Below, in pieces: positions 51,600-60,468 of a stretch of 64,000 nt of DNA. A model generated the notes under the pieces. The model saw only the letters and a list, made by a program, of their open reading frames with translations. It had not been told where the DNA came from and ran no database searches. Every line of letters begins with the position of its first letter. Position 1 is the stretch's first letter. Both the position numbers and the translations under genes were made by a program. Origin of the DNA: Marilutibacter chinensis (GTDB lineage: Bacteria; Pseudomonadota; Gammaproteobacteria; Xanthomonadales; Xanthomonadaceae); the NCBI RefSeq assembly GCF_021725675.1, contig NZ_JAKJPO010000003.1, positions 310,001 through 374,000 on the forward strand, written 5' to 3'.

Positions 51600-53810
51600 A
51601 TGGAAAGCCTGGAGAAGATGGAGCACAACGAGAATCACGAAGATCACTTGGTTCTTCGCTTCTCGCACAACGTCATTGAGCATCTCGGCCTCAAGCTTTA
51701 TCAGAACAAGCTGACTAACGTTTTGGCCGAACTTGTTTCCAATTCTTGGGACGCCGAAGCTACCAGAGTCTGGATTCACCTCAGCACCAACGATCAAGGC
51801 GAGCCGAGCAGCGTAATCGTCGCCGACGACGGTGTTGGGATGGACGACTCCGTCTTGAAAAACAGTTACCTTCTGGTCGGTAAGAAGAAGCGATCGTCTA
51901 AGGCTCCGGCTGAAAAGAGCGTCTCGGGCACCCGCGACTTGATGGGCCGCAAGGGCATCGGGAAACTGGCTCCATTCGGCGTCGCGAAACAGGTTGATCT
52001 ACTCACTGTCGTCAACAAGACGGCGACATGGCTGCGTTTCAACTACGACGACATGCTGCGATCCGAGGAAGGTCCAACTGCATTCTCCGAGTACGAACCC
52101 AAGGTGGTGGTGCGCAACGCTCCATTGACCGAACTCCCCCTCAGCGAAGCTGGTGATGACTCCAATCATCTGAAACAGTTCGTCAGCGACATAGAACAAT
52201 CGGGAAGCGGAACGTTCGTCAGAGCGTCCCAGTTGACCATCAGGAAGAACGTCACACCAGAAACACTAATGAAATCCTTAGGACGACGGTTTACCGTAAC
52301 CCTCGCGCGCCCCGACTTCGAGGTTTTTGTCAATGGGAAGAAGCTGGAGGAGAAACATGCGTTCCCAAAATGGGAGGTGCGCTATCCTGACGTTGGCAAG
52401 GAAGCCGTTACCTTCGAAACGGCCAAAGGGACGAGAACCGTGACTTGCTGGGCAGGCTTCGTCGACGAGGCCGCGTGGAGCCAGGAACAAGCCGGTGTAG
52501 GCGTATATGCACATGGGAAGATCGCTCAAGATCGACCGTTCTTCTTCGGAAACCGAGGGAACGAAATCCATCTGCGATACATGTACGCGGTTGTCGAAGC
52601 GGATTGGGTGGACGAACTCGAACGCGACACCATCTCTACCGATCGCACCTCGATCGACTGGGAAGATCCTGATTGCGTAGAGTTCTACCAATGGGGAGAA
52701 CGGCGCGTAAAGGATTGGATCAATCTTTACGAGGCACATCGCAGAAAGAAGGCGAAGGAAGAAAACGAGATCATCGTCTATGACGTGCTCAAGAAGAACG
52801 AGTCTCTGCATCTTCGCGACTCGGAGAGGACTCATCTAGTCGACCTGCTTTCCGAAGTCACGCCACGCCTTGGTAAGGAGGCCGAGAATAGGGCGCGACT
52901 GGTCGAAGCCACGGCCAAGGCTTGGACCCACGAGCCCGCGAGACGCCTGATTAAGAAGCTATGGGATGAAGCGACCATGTTCGATGCAGACAGGTTCAGC
53001 CTGATCCTGTCGCAGTTGTCTGACCAGCTCGTGCCCGAAAGCCTGTCTTTGGCCGTGGTCTTTTCCCAACGCGTCTATGCCCTCTCGCAGCTAGAGCGGC
53101 ACATCACGCTCGGTAAGGAGACCCAACTCCAAATGTTGATCGAACAGTTCCCTTGGATTCTCGACAGCGACTACGAAAGATTCGTGCCGAGAAAGTCTTT
53201 GAAGAAGACCTGTGAAGAGGCTGAACAGGCCGGGCTGTCCGTGGTTCGCCCAGTTCATTTGCCCACCCAGTCGGAATACACGAAGCCGGATTTCGTCTTC
53301 CTCGGCGCCACCGTAACTGGTGGTGCCGACCATATCGTCGTGGTCGAACTGAAAGGGCCGGACGACACGGCCGGGTGGCCAGAGTACGAGCAACTCAACT
53401 CGTACGTCTCCTACCTCAAGTCCCGATTCGGCGATAGCAGGGTTGAGGGAGTACTGGTGGCTCGCAGCCACGACGAAGGCGTCAAGGAGATCGCGGGCAA
53501 GACGATCGCGTTCAAGGAATGGAAGGATCTGCTGCTACGATCGCGCAAGGAGAACATGGAGCTGATCGCGGCGTTGCTCGCAGGCAACGAAGCCGACGCT
53601 CAAGATTCCAGGGTTCAGCAGATCTGTGAACTTGGCGGGGAAGCCGTCACCAGCTTCCTTGCCCAAATGAGCGCGCGCGACCCTGCCCTGCGCGAGCTGG
53701 TCGAGAAGTTAAGTGTGAAGAAGCCCATGACTTCTACCGTATTGCCCGTCGAATCTTCTGCCTATGAAGAGGTTGAGCACGAATCGGTGATTCATTTTGA
53801 AGGGAATTGA
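51600..53810 (+). CDS. GHKL (MORC-like) ATPase with C-terminal nuclease domain, copy 1
   Basis: 736 residues. GHKL ATPase motifs: N-box LAELVSNSWDAEA (Asn48), VADDGVGM and GRKGIGKLAPFG. Central transducer and helical region, then a Shedu/DUF4263-like part (LQMLIEQFPWILDSDYERF) and a PD-(D/E)xK nuclease (YTKPDFVFLG ... IVVVELKGPDD). MORC/MutL-type ATPases fused to or paired with nucleases, Vsr and Dcm form known restriction systems. ATG 51600 follows GAGGGGG at ideal spacing. Vsr is encoded 25 bp downstream. Confidence 0.87.
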   Translation: MESLEKMEHNENHEDHLVLRFSHNVIEHLGLKLYQNKLTNVLAELVSNSWDAEATRVWIHLSTNDQGEPSSVIVADDGVGMDDSVLKNSYLLVGKKKRSSKAPAEKSVSGTRDLMGRKGIGKLAPFGVAKQVDLLTVVNKTATWLRFNYDDMLRSEEGPTAFSEYEPKVVVRNAPLTELPLSEAGDDSNHLKQFVSDIEQSGSGTFVRASQLTIRKNVTPETLMKSLGRRFTVTLARPDFEVFVNGKKLEEKHAFPKWEVRYPDVGKEAVTFETAKGTRTVTCWAGFVDEAAWSQEQAGVGVYAHGKIAQDRPFFFGNRGNEIHLRYMYAVVEADWVDELERDTISTDRTSIDWEDPDCVEFYQWGERRVKDWINLYEAHRRKKAKEENEIIVYDVLKKNESLHLRDSERTHLVDLLSEVTPRLGKEAENRARLVEATAKAWTHEPARRLIKKLWDEATMFDADRFSLILSQLSDQLVPESLSLAVVFSQRVYALSQLERHITLGKETQLQMLIEQFPWILDSDYERFVPRKSLKKTCEEAEQAGLSVVRPVHLPTQSEYTKPDFVFLGATVTGGADHIVVVELKGPDDTAGWPEYEQLNSYVSYLKSRFGDSRVEGVLVARSHDEGVKEIAGKTIAFKEWKDLLLRSRKENMELIAALLAGNEADAQDSRVQQICELGGEAVTSFLAQMSARDPALRELVEKLSVKKPMTSTVLPVESSAYEEVEHESVIHFEGN

Positions 53811-53835
53811 GCCGGTTGGAACGCGCAGAGCTCCC

Positions 53836-54297
53836 ATGACCAAGCAAGGAAATGGCTCAGCACGGGCCACCCCTAACCGAAAACCTACCTATACCAGCGT
53901 TACGCCCGCGACCAGTGCTCGCATGAAAGCCGTGCGAGGTCGCAACACCGAACCCGAGTTGCGCGTACGCCGAGTACTGCACGCGATGGGATGTCGATTT
54001 CGCCTACACCGCAACGATCTCCCTGGGACCCCCGACATCGCCCTACCTCGCCACCGAAAGATTGTATTGGTCCATGGCTGCTTCTGGCATGGGCATGAAG
54101 GATGCAGGCGTGCGACGATCCCAACGAATAATGCGGATACGTGGCGCGAGAAAATCCAAGCAAACCAGTTCCGTGACCGGAGGAACATCGCGGAGTTGCG
54201 CGCACTGGGATGGGACGTACTCGTCGTATGGGAATGCGAGACGCCCGACCCAGCCCTGCTAGGGCGTCGACTGCGAAACTTTGTTTTCCAGCGCTAA
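53836..54297 (+). CDS. vsr: Very-short-patch-repair-like endonuclease (Vsr)
   Basis: 153 residues, near the usual length of Vsr. Motifs: RMKAVRGRNTEPELRVRRVL, FRLHRNDLPGTPDIALPRHR (catalytic Asp), VHGCFWHGHEGC (zinc/His site), and WREKIQANQFRDRRN. Vsr nicks at T:G mismatches made by deamination of 5-methylcytosine; next to Dcm-type methylases it also serves in restriction. Transcribed with the GHKL gene and overlapping the convergent methylase by 39 bp. Confidence 0.95.
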   Translation: MTKQGNGSARATPNRKPTYTSVTPATSARMKAVRGRNTEPELRVRRVLHAMGCRFRLHRNDLPGTPDIALPRHRKIVLVHGCFWHGHEGCRRATIPTNNADTWREKIQANQFRDRRNIAELRALGWDVLVVWECETPDPALLGRRLRNFVFQR

Positions 54298-55722
54298 TCT
54301 ACCGGTGGACGACCGCTTGGAGACATGGGCCGGGGATGCTTGTCGCCCAGAGGGCTTGGCGTGCTCGAAATAATCTCGGGGATCGGCGCGACCGTCCTTC
54401 TTCGCAGCATCGGCCAGTTTGGCCCAAGCCTTCACGCAGCGCTCATCGCTCATCGCCATTGGCGCACGCCCCCATTCACGCTTCAGGATTCCGTAGAGCA
54501 CTTGGCCGTGCATTCGGGTGAACGCCGGCGGTACCGCTTCACCGATCATCTCACGTACGTTCGTGTGCCCAAGCCGCTTCAGAGCGTCGCCCCATTTGAA
54601 ATCCGCAGGGAACGTCTGCAATAGAGAGCACTCGAGGGGGCTCAGGAGGCGGTTCTGGGTGGGATGAATCGTATTGTCGCTGCCCAAATGGCCACTGGCA
54701 GTGGTCACCGTGGCTGCCGGTTTATCCACACGCATACGCCGATAGCTGCTCTTGAATCCCTTGACCAGGCGGTATCCGCCACCCGCATCCTTCACGATGG
54801 GCCGCAGCAACGGCGAACTGCAGATCGGACACAAAACACTCTCGGGTGAAGCCTCCACGGGGCCGCAATGACGACACGCATCGTTCTCCCATGCACTACG
54901 GCCAGACGCGCTCGGAATCGCCGCGACCATGGCATATGTGCGCTCGTCCCATACCGGTACCGAATGAAATCCAGAATACTCGGCGGCGACCGCGGACTCA
55001 CTCGCAGCAGCGTCCAGTGACGGCAACCCAAAACTTACCAGCGCCTCTGCCAACGTGATCGGCCGCCCCGTGCCCACGTCGACCGCATGAGTGGCTCGCG
55101 GGAACGGCACTCTGCCCAGCCGCAACAACTCCTTCAACCCAGGCAAATCTTTGCGGACGAACGTCAGGAAGGCACGGTTTCGCGATTGTGGCACTCCAAA
55201 ATCGCATAGATCGGCCACCATGGGGAATGCAACGTAGTCTTTCGCCAAGGACGTTATCAGGTAGTTCGCAGCAGAAACCGGCTTCTCGTCCTTAGGGTGA
55301 CGGACCTTGCGTGTCAGAAACGCGGGCACGTTCTCTACGACGATTAGCGACGGCATGAGCCTGAGCGCGACTTTAGCCACGATGGTGACCAGCAGGTTCC
55401 GTTCATCTTTCGACCCGGCATCCGCGTCGTCGTGACTTCCCTTGCCCGAGCGTGCAGAGCTCATTCCTTGACAAGGCGGGCAAGCACAAAGCAGCGCGGG
55501 ACGCGCCTTGCCCGCCCGCTCCCGGTACCTCCTGATTACTTTCTGCCATGTGCGCCGAAGATCCCCTGGCACGCCTAAGGCACCAGGATGATTCAACAGG
55601 CAAACTTCCAACCGCCTTGGGTCCAGCTCCGCCATTACGTCGAAACGAAACCCGGCCTCGCGATATCCGACATCACCAGCACCGCAGTTGGAGAACAGAC
55701 TCACTGCACGCAAGCGACTCAC
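54259..55722 (-). CDS. dcm: C5-cytosine DNA methyltransferase with inserted zinc ribbon
   Basis: 487 residues. Motif I SLFSNCGAGDVGYREAGF; motif IV ACPPCQGMSS (catalytic Cys); motif VI VVENVPAFL; motif VIII FGVPQSRNRAFL; motifs IX and X KPAATVTTASGH and IGEAVPPAF. Between VIII and IX, in the target-recognition region, CRHCG ... CPICS suggests a zinc ribbon. GTG 55722 follows AAAGGAGG and overlaps the stop of the upstream GHKL gene, so the two are coupled. Protects host DNA from the nuclease system (inference). Confidence 0.93.
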   Translation of the reverse strand: MSRLRAVSLFSNCGAGDVGYREAGFRFDVMAELDPRRLEVCLLNHPGALGVPGDLRRTWQKVIRRYRERAGKARPALLCACPPCQGMSSARSGKGSHDDADAGSKDERNLLVTIVAKVALRLMPSLIVVENVPAFLTRKVRHPKDEKPVSAANYLITSLAKDYVAFPMVADLCDFGVPQSRNRAFLTFVRKDLPGLKELLRLGRVPFPRATHAVDVGTGRPITLAEALVSFGLPSLDAAASESAVAAEYSGFHSVPVWDERTYAMVAAIPSASGRSAWENDACRHCGPVEASPESVLCPICSSPLLRPIVKDAGGGYRLVKGFKSSYRRMRVDKPAATVTTASGHLGSDNTIHPTQNRLLSPLECSLLQTFPADFKWGDALKRLGHTNVREMIGEAVPPAFTRMHGQVLYGILKREWGRAPMAMSDERCVKAWAKLADAAKKDGRADPRDYFEHAKPSGRQASPAHVSKRSSTGRLALENKVSQSTP

Positions 55723-57824
55723 GTTCTGCCTCCTTTGACACGAGCGCGACTGAGGTCGTGGACATCGAGAAACTGTTCATGCACCTTCTTCGCTCGCAGC
55801 AGGAAGTCGCGCCAAGGTGTGCGCTTGACCTGTCCAGCATCTTTAACTTGCTTAAAAGCACGCCTGTTCGTCGAATCCCTTATTTTTTCCGAGTCGGCAA
55901 CCAAGTCTATCTTCCAACCCCGATCGAACTCCTTGGCTAGATCAGGGTTTTCTTCAAAGAACCGTTCAAACGCATCAACGTAATTCAGTAGACGTTTCAA
56001 ATCTTTATCGTCGAAGGCATGGTCGGCTTTTTTAATTTCAACGATGTGCAATCGACGATCCATGGAAACCAGCGTAAAATCAGGGCGCTTGTCTTCGTGA
56101 CTGATTGCCAACGTAATTTGCTCCTTGTACTGCTTTTTCCAGTACGCCTCGAAAGCATTCTTGAAATGCTTGAGAGCCTGGTTCTGGGTAATCACGCTCC
56201 AAGACGGCTCGATTAGCCACGGCGCCTTGGCCAGCAGCTCCTGAAACTGGTTCTCGTTCAATGTCTCGTCAATTATGTGCTCCAACTCGTTAATGACGCG
56301 TACGCGCTGCGATGCGATCTGCGCGTACGATGCCAGTTCGGCGATTTGGGCCTTATCGAAGATATCGACCATCTGGTCGAGCGGAATATCACCCTTCGTC
56401 ACCTGGTTGGAAAATTCGTGGAACGCATCCATCAGCGCCTGATGTGGGGCGACGGAAAGGATGATCTGGGAGAGATCCTCGACGTATACGTCGTCGTTCA
56501 ACTCGTCTTCGGCAGCGAACCCTCCAAACTTCTTGGCAAGGTCGATCGCTACGCGCGCCACCTGCTTGTCACCGAAACGCTCGCGCGCGCGCTCTTCTAT
56601 TTTCGACTTCCGTAGGAACTCGTCGCGAACCCGCGTTCGCCGCGGCTCCCGCGACTTGCGTGCGATCTCCTTGATCAGCTCCGCACCCCAGCGCCTGAGC
56701 AACTGGCCGTAGTCCGAATCCCACAGGATGTCTTGGCGGTCAGTCCTGACGAGATCCTCGCCATCGTCCAAGTCCAGCCACTCCGCTTCGACCTGCCCAA
56801 CCAAGTACGAGCGCATGGCGAACTCGCCGGTGAAGCCCGCTGGTTGATTGAAGTCCCGCGTCACACCAGCGATCTTGCCGCGAGCGTAGATGCGGACACC
56901 CATCATCTCTTCGTTCTTGTACGCCTCCTTGGCCATGCCAAGCCATCCAGACACAGAAAGCTTCGAACCATCGTCGGCCAACACTGGGCGATCTGACAGA
57001 TCCACCCTGGATCCGGGCAACAACGGAATGTCGAAAGGATCAACCTTAACGGGCTTCGCTTCGGCTTGCGTCGCGTCGACCACGAGAATCTTGAAATCCG
57101 GCCTGGCGAACGTAAATCTGACGGCCAATTGACGAAGAAACGTTTTGAGGTCTGGCACTCGCTTTGCAAGAAACGAAGTCAGGCGGATTTTCGTGCCGGA
57201 TTCATCGCTCCATTTGCGGTCATCGCTGCCGACCTCTAATGGCACCGCCTCGTCACCATCACTGACGATCTTCTCGAAATCCATGAAGAAGTGCGTCACG
57301 GCATAGCCACGAGCTGTCTTCGGGCCACCAGCCGACCACACCTCTATGCGCCTGCAGATACCGAACGGAGCCAGCTTGCCTATTCCTTTTCGGCCCATCA
57401 CTGGACGCTTCTTGTCCCGCGATTTGCTGCCGTCCTCTCCCTTGCGGGTCCTGCGATCCGCGCCCACGCGAAGATAGAAGTCTATCGCCTCCGTCGGGGT
57501 CATCCCATGTCCGTCGTCTTCGACTTCGATCACATAGCCCAGGTCCTTGAGTTGCCCCCCCGCATTGGAGGCCAGTTGTAAAGCCAGCGGAAGACGTACA
57601 GTGACTTTTTCCGCATCTGCGTCGTAGCTATTGGCGATCAGTTCAGCAACCACTGCACTCGCTTTGTCGTACAGCTTCACGCCCAGCTTGTCGACGGTGA
57701 GCCGGGAGATGCGCAGTTGATAGGGAGAATCACTGTTGGCGCTTTCCTTAACGGCAGATCCTTTGCCCTGATGGTGAGTTGGCTTGCCTGCAACCTGAAC
57801 TGCACGACGAGAAGATGTATCCAT
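55719..57824 (-). CDS. GHKL (MORC-like) ATPase with C-terminal nuclease domain, copy 2
   Basis: 701 residues, a distant paralogue of the 51.6 kb gene. N-box VAELIANSYDADA, VEDDGHGM, GRKGIGKLAPFG; a linker with FQELLAKAPWLIEPSW; then nuclease-type DKRPDFTLVSMD ... HIVEIKKAD. It is first in an operon with dcm (4-bp overlap). The two GHKL proteins may form a heterodimer or two steps of restriction (inference). Confidence 0.87.
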   Translation of the reverse strand: MDTSSRRAVQVAGKPTHHQGKGSAVKESANSDSPYQLRISRLTVDKLGVKLYDKASAVVAELIANSYDADAEKVTVRLPLALQLASNAGGQLKDLGYVIEVEDDGHGMTPTEAIDFYLRVGADRRTRKGEDGSKSRDKKRPVMGRKGIGKLAPFGICRRIEVWSAGGPKTARGYAVTHFFMDFEKIVSDGDEAVPLEVGSDDRKWSDESGTKIRLTSFLAKRVPDLKTFLRQLAVRFTFARPDFKILVVDATQAEAKPVKVDPFDIPLLPGSRVDLSDRPVLADDGSKLSVSGWLGMAKEAYKNEEMMGVRIYARGKIAGVTRDFNQPAGFTGEFAMRSYLVGQVEAEWLDLDDGEDLVRTDRQDILWDSDYGQLLRRWGAELIKEIARKSREPRRTRVRDEFLRKSKIEERARERFGDKQVARVAIDLAKKFGGFAAEDELNDDVYVEDLSQIILSVAPHQALMDAFHEFSNQVTKGDIPLDQMVDIFDKAQIAELASYAQIASQRVRVINELEHIIDETLNENQFQELLAKAPWLIEPSWSVITQNQALKHFKNAFEAYWKKQYKEQITLAISHEDKRPDFTLVSMDRRLHIVEIKKADHAFDDKDLKRLLNYVDAFERFFEENPDLAKEFDRGWKIDLVADSEKIRDSTNRRAFKQVKDAGQVKRTPWRDFLLRAKKVHEQFLDVHDLSRARVKGGRT

Positions 57825-57832
57825 CGACGCCC

Positions 57833-57847
57833 CCTAGATTCTCTAGG
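57833..57847 (-). promoter_or_regulatory. Hairpin over the ribosome site of the second GHKL gene
   Basis: On the minus strand CCTAGA-GAA-TCTAGG leads straight into GGGGCGTCG and the ATG at 57824. The 3' arm overlaps the AGGGGG Shine-Dalgarno region, so it could hide it or serve as an operator. The surrounding 57848-58101 is otherwise non-coding. Confidence 0.45.
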
Positions 57848-58101
57848 CATGGACAACGGCCGTCCTTCATCCCCGGCACATGACCATGCATACGCAACAC
57901 GCGTATTGTCACATGATCGTACCCAAGTACCCGCCTGTCTACTTCGTGGCGGGGAACCTACCTATCCGCCGACAGGAAACCGTAGCTTCGCACCCAATCA
58001 CGAGGCAATGAACTTCTCTGAATCGTCACAAAGGATTCTCAGCCTACGCAACAGCCTGGAGGGACACTGGTCCCACGGTGCAGTCGCAACGAGGACCAGC
58101 C

Positions 58102-58384
58102 ATGACGATGCCAGATGAACGAACCCCGGCATTACTGTGGGTCGGCGCCTTCCGGATCGAGCTCGCACGCGATGAGCGCCTTCCAATCAGTATCAGGCAA
58201 CGCGCCGTAGTCATCAGCGCGGCACTTCCCAGCCATCGAGGACATCGCGGCCATGGCCCTGTTCAGGCACTCGTCTGGGCTCGGGCTGGGGCTAGCGGCA
58301 CCCAGCGAAGTCCATTTGCGGGCCGAGGATTGCCGATTCGGCCTGCTTCGTCACTCTACCCGGCTGGCATGGCCTGAGGACTGA
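58102..58384 (+). pseudogene. BPSL0761-like small gene with a frameshift
   Basis: Begins TMPDERTPALLWVGAFRIELAR..., the start of BPSL0761-family proteins common in integrative elements. After ALPS the sensible continuation (EDIAAMALFRHSSGLG ... TRLAWPED, stop TGA 58382-58384) lies in another frame: total length 280 nt before the stop is not a multiple of three. A one-base change near 58225-58245 broke it. 58385-58484 carries only a 34-residue frame of no clear meaning. Confidence 0.5.
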
Positions 58385-58484
58385 TGACGAACCCGATTGC
58401 ACCCTACGTCACTGAATTTCGATGCCTTGGGCGCAAGCAATCCAAACCTTTCCGGCTCAGTACGGGTGTCACGTTCGCCCAAGT

Positions 58485-59420
58485 CTAGGTCACCAAACAC
58501 CCCACACGGCTGGCCAAGCCAATCTCCGCCGTCATGCCGGCATTGAACGGCAGAAAGTCGGCTTCGATCCCGTCGCTGAAAATGACTCCGTGCTCGGCCA
58601 TCTGCGAGACCAGTTGCAGCGATTTGCCACGCGTGACCTGCCCGAACACCAGGTTGACCTGGGTCGTCCGACTCGGGAACGGCTCCCGTACGGTGAACCG
58701 CAGATAGTCCGCGTCCCAGGGGAAGCCGTGCTCGCGCATGGTTTCGATGTCTTTTCGGCGGACGTTGCCGGCAATCCCCAGGGCACCCGCCAGCAGGCTG
58801 CGGAACCAGCCGGTCGAGCCCAGCCCCGTCGACACGATCACCCCGCTGGAAGAGTGCACTTCATGCCGATTGCCGAGCCGGATTTCATAGCGGGCCGACA
58901 CATGCGAGCGCGGCCCGATGAACAGGTCATTGACCGCATGAAGCTCCTGCCCGTCACTGAGCCGCGCCCGGGCCATGGAGATCGCCCGCGTCGGCCGCTT
59001 GCCTGCCAATGACTCGGAGACGATCGACGCCAAGTCTTCGATCTGGAACGGCAACAACACGCCGTCCCAGCGCCCCGGGTCGGGATTGACGGCCACGACC
59101 GGCTGACCGTCCAGGTACTTGAGCGTGTTGGCCACCAACCCGTCCTGCCCCACCACCACGACCAGTGCGTCGGGTGGAAACAAGTAAGTCGGCAGCAGAC
59201 TTCGATCCAGGCGGTGGAGCCGACCGAAGCGACGCAACGTCGCCTCGGTGTGCTGGACGGCCTGCTGATAGGTGCGGTGCTCGGCCTCATAGTCGGAGAA
59301 GTCCGCCCCGAGGTGCTCGACGAAGAACCGGGCCTGTTCGACCGTGTTGTAACGGACGACCAGGTCCTCGAGGCGGGTCTTCCGGACCACCAGGACGATC
59401 CGCCGGCTCAGCGGATCCAT
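58485..59420 (-). CDS. NAD-kinase-like protein
   Basis: 311 residues. NAD kinase fold: VVVVGQDGLVANTLKYLDGQPVVAVNPDP (where GGDGT is usual), NDLFIGPRSHVSARYE and SGVIVSTGLGSTGW, the ATP/NAD-binding glycine loop. The altered GQDGL means the phosphate donor or acceptor may differ. ATG 59420 is 4 bp after the SPFH stop, last gene of the NAD operon. Confidence 0.8.
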   Translation of the reverse strand: MDPLSRRIVLVVRKTRLEDLVVRYNTVEQARFFVEHLGADFSDYEAEHRTYQQAVQHTEATLRRFGRLHRLDRSLLPTYLFPPDALVVVVGQDGLVANTLKYLDGQPVVAVNPDPGRWDGVLLPFQIEDLASIVSESLAGKRPTRAISMARARLSDGQELHAVNDLFIGPRSHVSARYEIRLGNRHEVHSSSGVIVSTGLGSTGWFRSLLAGALGIAGNVRRKDIETMREHGFPWDADYLRFTVREPFPSRTTQVNLVFGQVTRGKSLQLVSQMAEHGVIFSDGIEADFLPFNAGMTAEIGLASRVGCLVT

Positions 59421-59424
59421 GGCC

Positions 59425-60453
59425 CTAGCTCCTGGCCGGTGCCGCGGATTTGCGGGTGAGCTGCTGCAACAGATCCGGTGAGATGTTCAGTTCCCCGATC
59501 CGGTTGGCATTCTCGGCCAGCCCCTGGAAGGCCAGTGCGATCAGCGCGCTGGGATCGGCCTGGCCCACGGTCAGGGCCTGCAGTACCTTCGGATCGACGT
59601 GCTCGACCGCCTTGACCAGGGTCGACACGCCGTAGGCCCGCGTTTCGGCCTCGGTGCGGGCGTTCTCCGAACGCCGGGCCGTCAGGTCCTTGTTCTTCTC
59701 CTCCAGCGCGATCTTGCCGGCCATCTCCTGGTCCTGGATCTGCTGGCGCTTCTCCAGCACCGAGCGCTCGGCGTCCATCTGCGCCTCCCGGATCTGGCGC
59801 TTCTTGGCCTCCACCGCGATCTCGGTGTTGAGCTCGTTCTCCTTGATCGCCCGCTCCTGCTCGATCGCCGCATTGCGGCGGGCGTAGAGGGCATCGTCGG
59901 CTTCCTTGAGGATCTGCTCACGCACCTTGGCCTCCAACGCCCGCGCCGTCTCCGGATTCGGCTTGACCGCCAGGATGGCGAGATTGACCAGACTGAGTCC
60001 GAGGCTGGGCAGGGCCTGCGGTTGCCTTAGGCGCTCGGCGACGGCCTGTACCAACTCATCGCCCCCGCGCAGCAGGGTTTCCAGCGAGCGGCCCTGCAGC
60101 AACGAGCGCACCTGGACCTGGACCGCGTTGACCACACGTTGGGGCACCTTCACCGGATCCTCGGTGGCGTACTCCCCGTTCGGGTGCAGGGTGAAGTTCA
60201 TCAGCTCGGCCAGGGCCTTCGGATCGGCCACCCGGTAGGTGACCTGTCCTTGAACCGTGACTTCCTGGAAGTCGCTGGTGACCTCGTGGAAGGCGAAGGG
60301 CACGTCCACGCTTTCCAGCGGGATCGAGACCAGCGACGTGTTGGGGGCGAAGTAGTAGAAGGACAGGCCGGTCCCCTCGCGCACCGCACGCCCGTTGCGG
60401 TACTGGATCAGGTAGGTACTGGGATTGGCCTTGACGTAGCGAATACCGAACAT
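59425..60453 (-). CDS. SPFH (band 7) domain protein
   Basis: 342 residues. SPFH domain at about 5-180 (YLIQYRNGRAVREGTGLSFYYFAPNTSLVSIPL, VQGQVTYRVADPKALAELMNF). A long charged coiled coil follows (EQERAIKENELNTEIAVEAK). Unlike flotillins, no N-terminal membrane segment is evident. SPFH proteins form membrane-associated rings or cages. It sits between NAMPT (15 bp) and the NAD-kinase-like gene (4 bp). Confidence 0.9.
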   Translation of the reverse strand: MFGIRYVKANPSTYLIQYRNGRAVREGTGLSFYYFAPNTSLVSIPLESVDVPFAFHEVTSDFQEVTVQGQVTYRVADPKALAELMNFTLHPNGEYATEDPVKVPQRVVNAVQVQVRSLLQGRSLETLLRGGDELVQAVAERLRQPQALPSLGLSLVNLAILAVKPNPETARALEAKVREQILKEADDALYARRNAAIEQERAIKENELNTEIAVEAKKRQIREAQMDAERSVLEKRQQIQDQEMAGKIALEEKNKDLTARRSENARTEAETRAYGVSTLVKAVEHVDPKVLQALTVGQADPSALIALAFQGLAENANRIGELNISPDLLQQLTRKSAAPARS

Positions 60454-60468
60454 GGTGTGATTCCCCTG

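Noticed and set aside
57717-58118. 133-residue plus-strand frame at the GHKL upstream edge
   Set aside because: Runs antisense to the start of the GHKL gene and has no recognisable domain.
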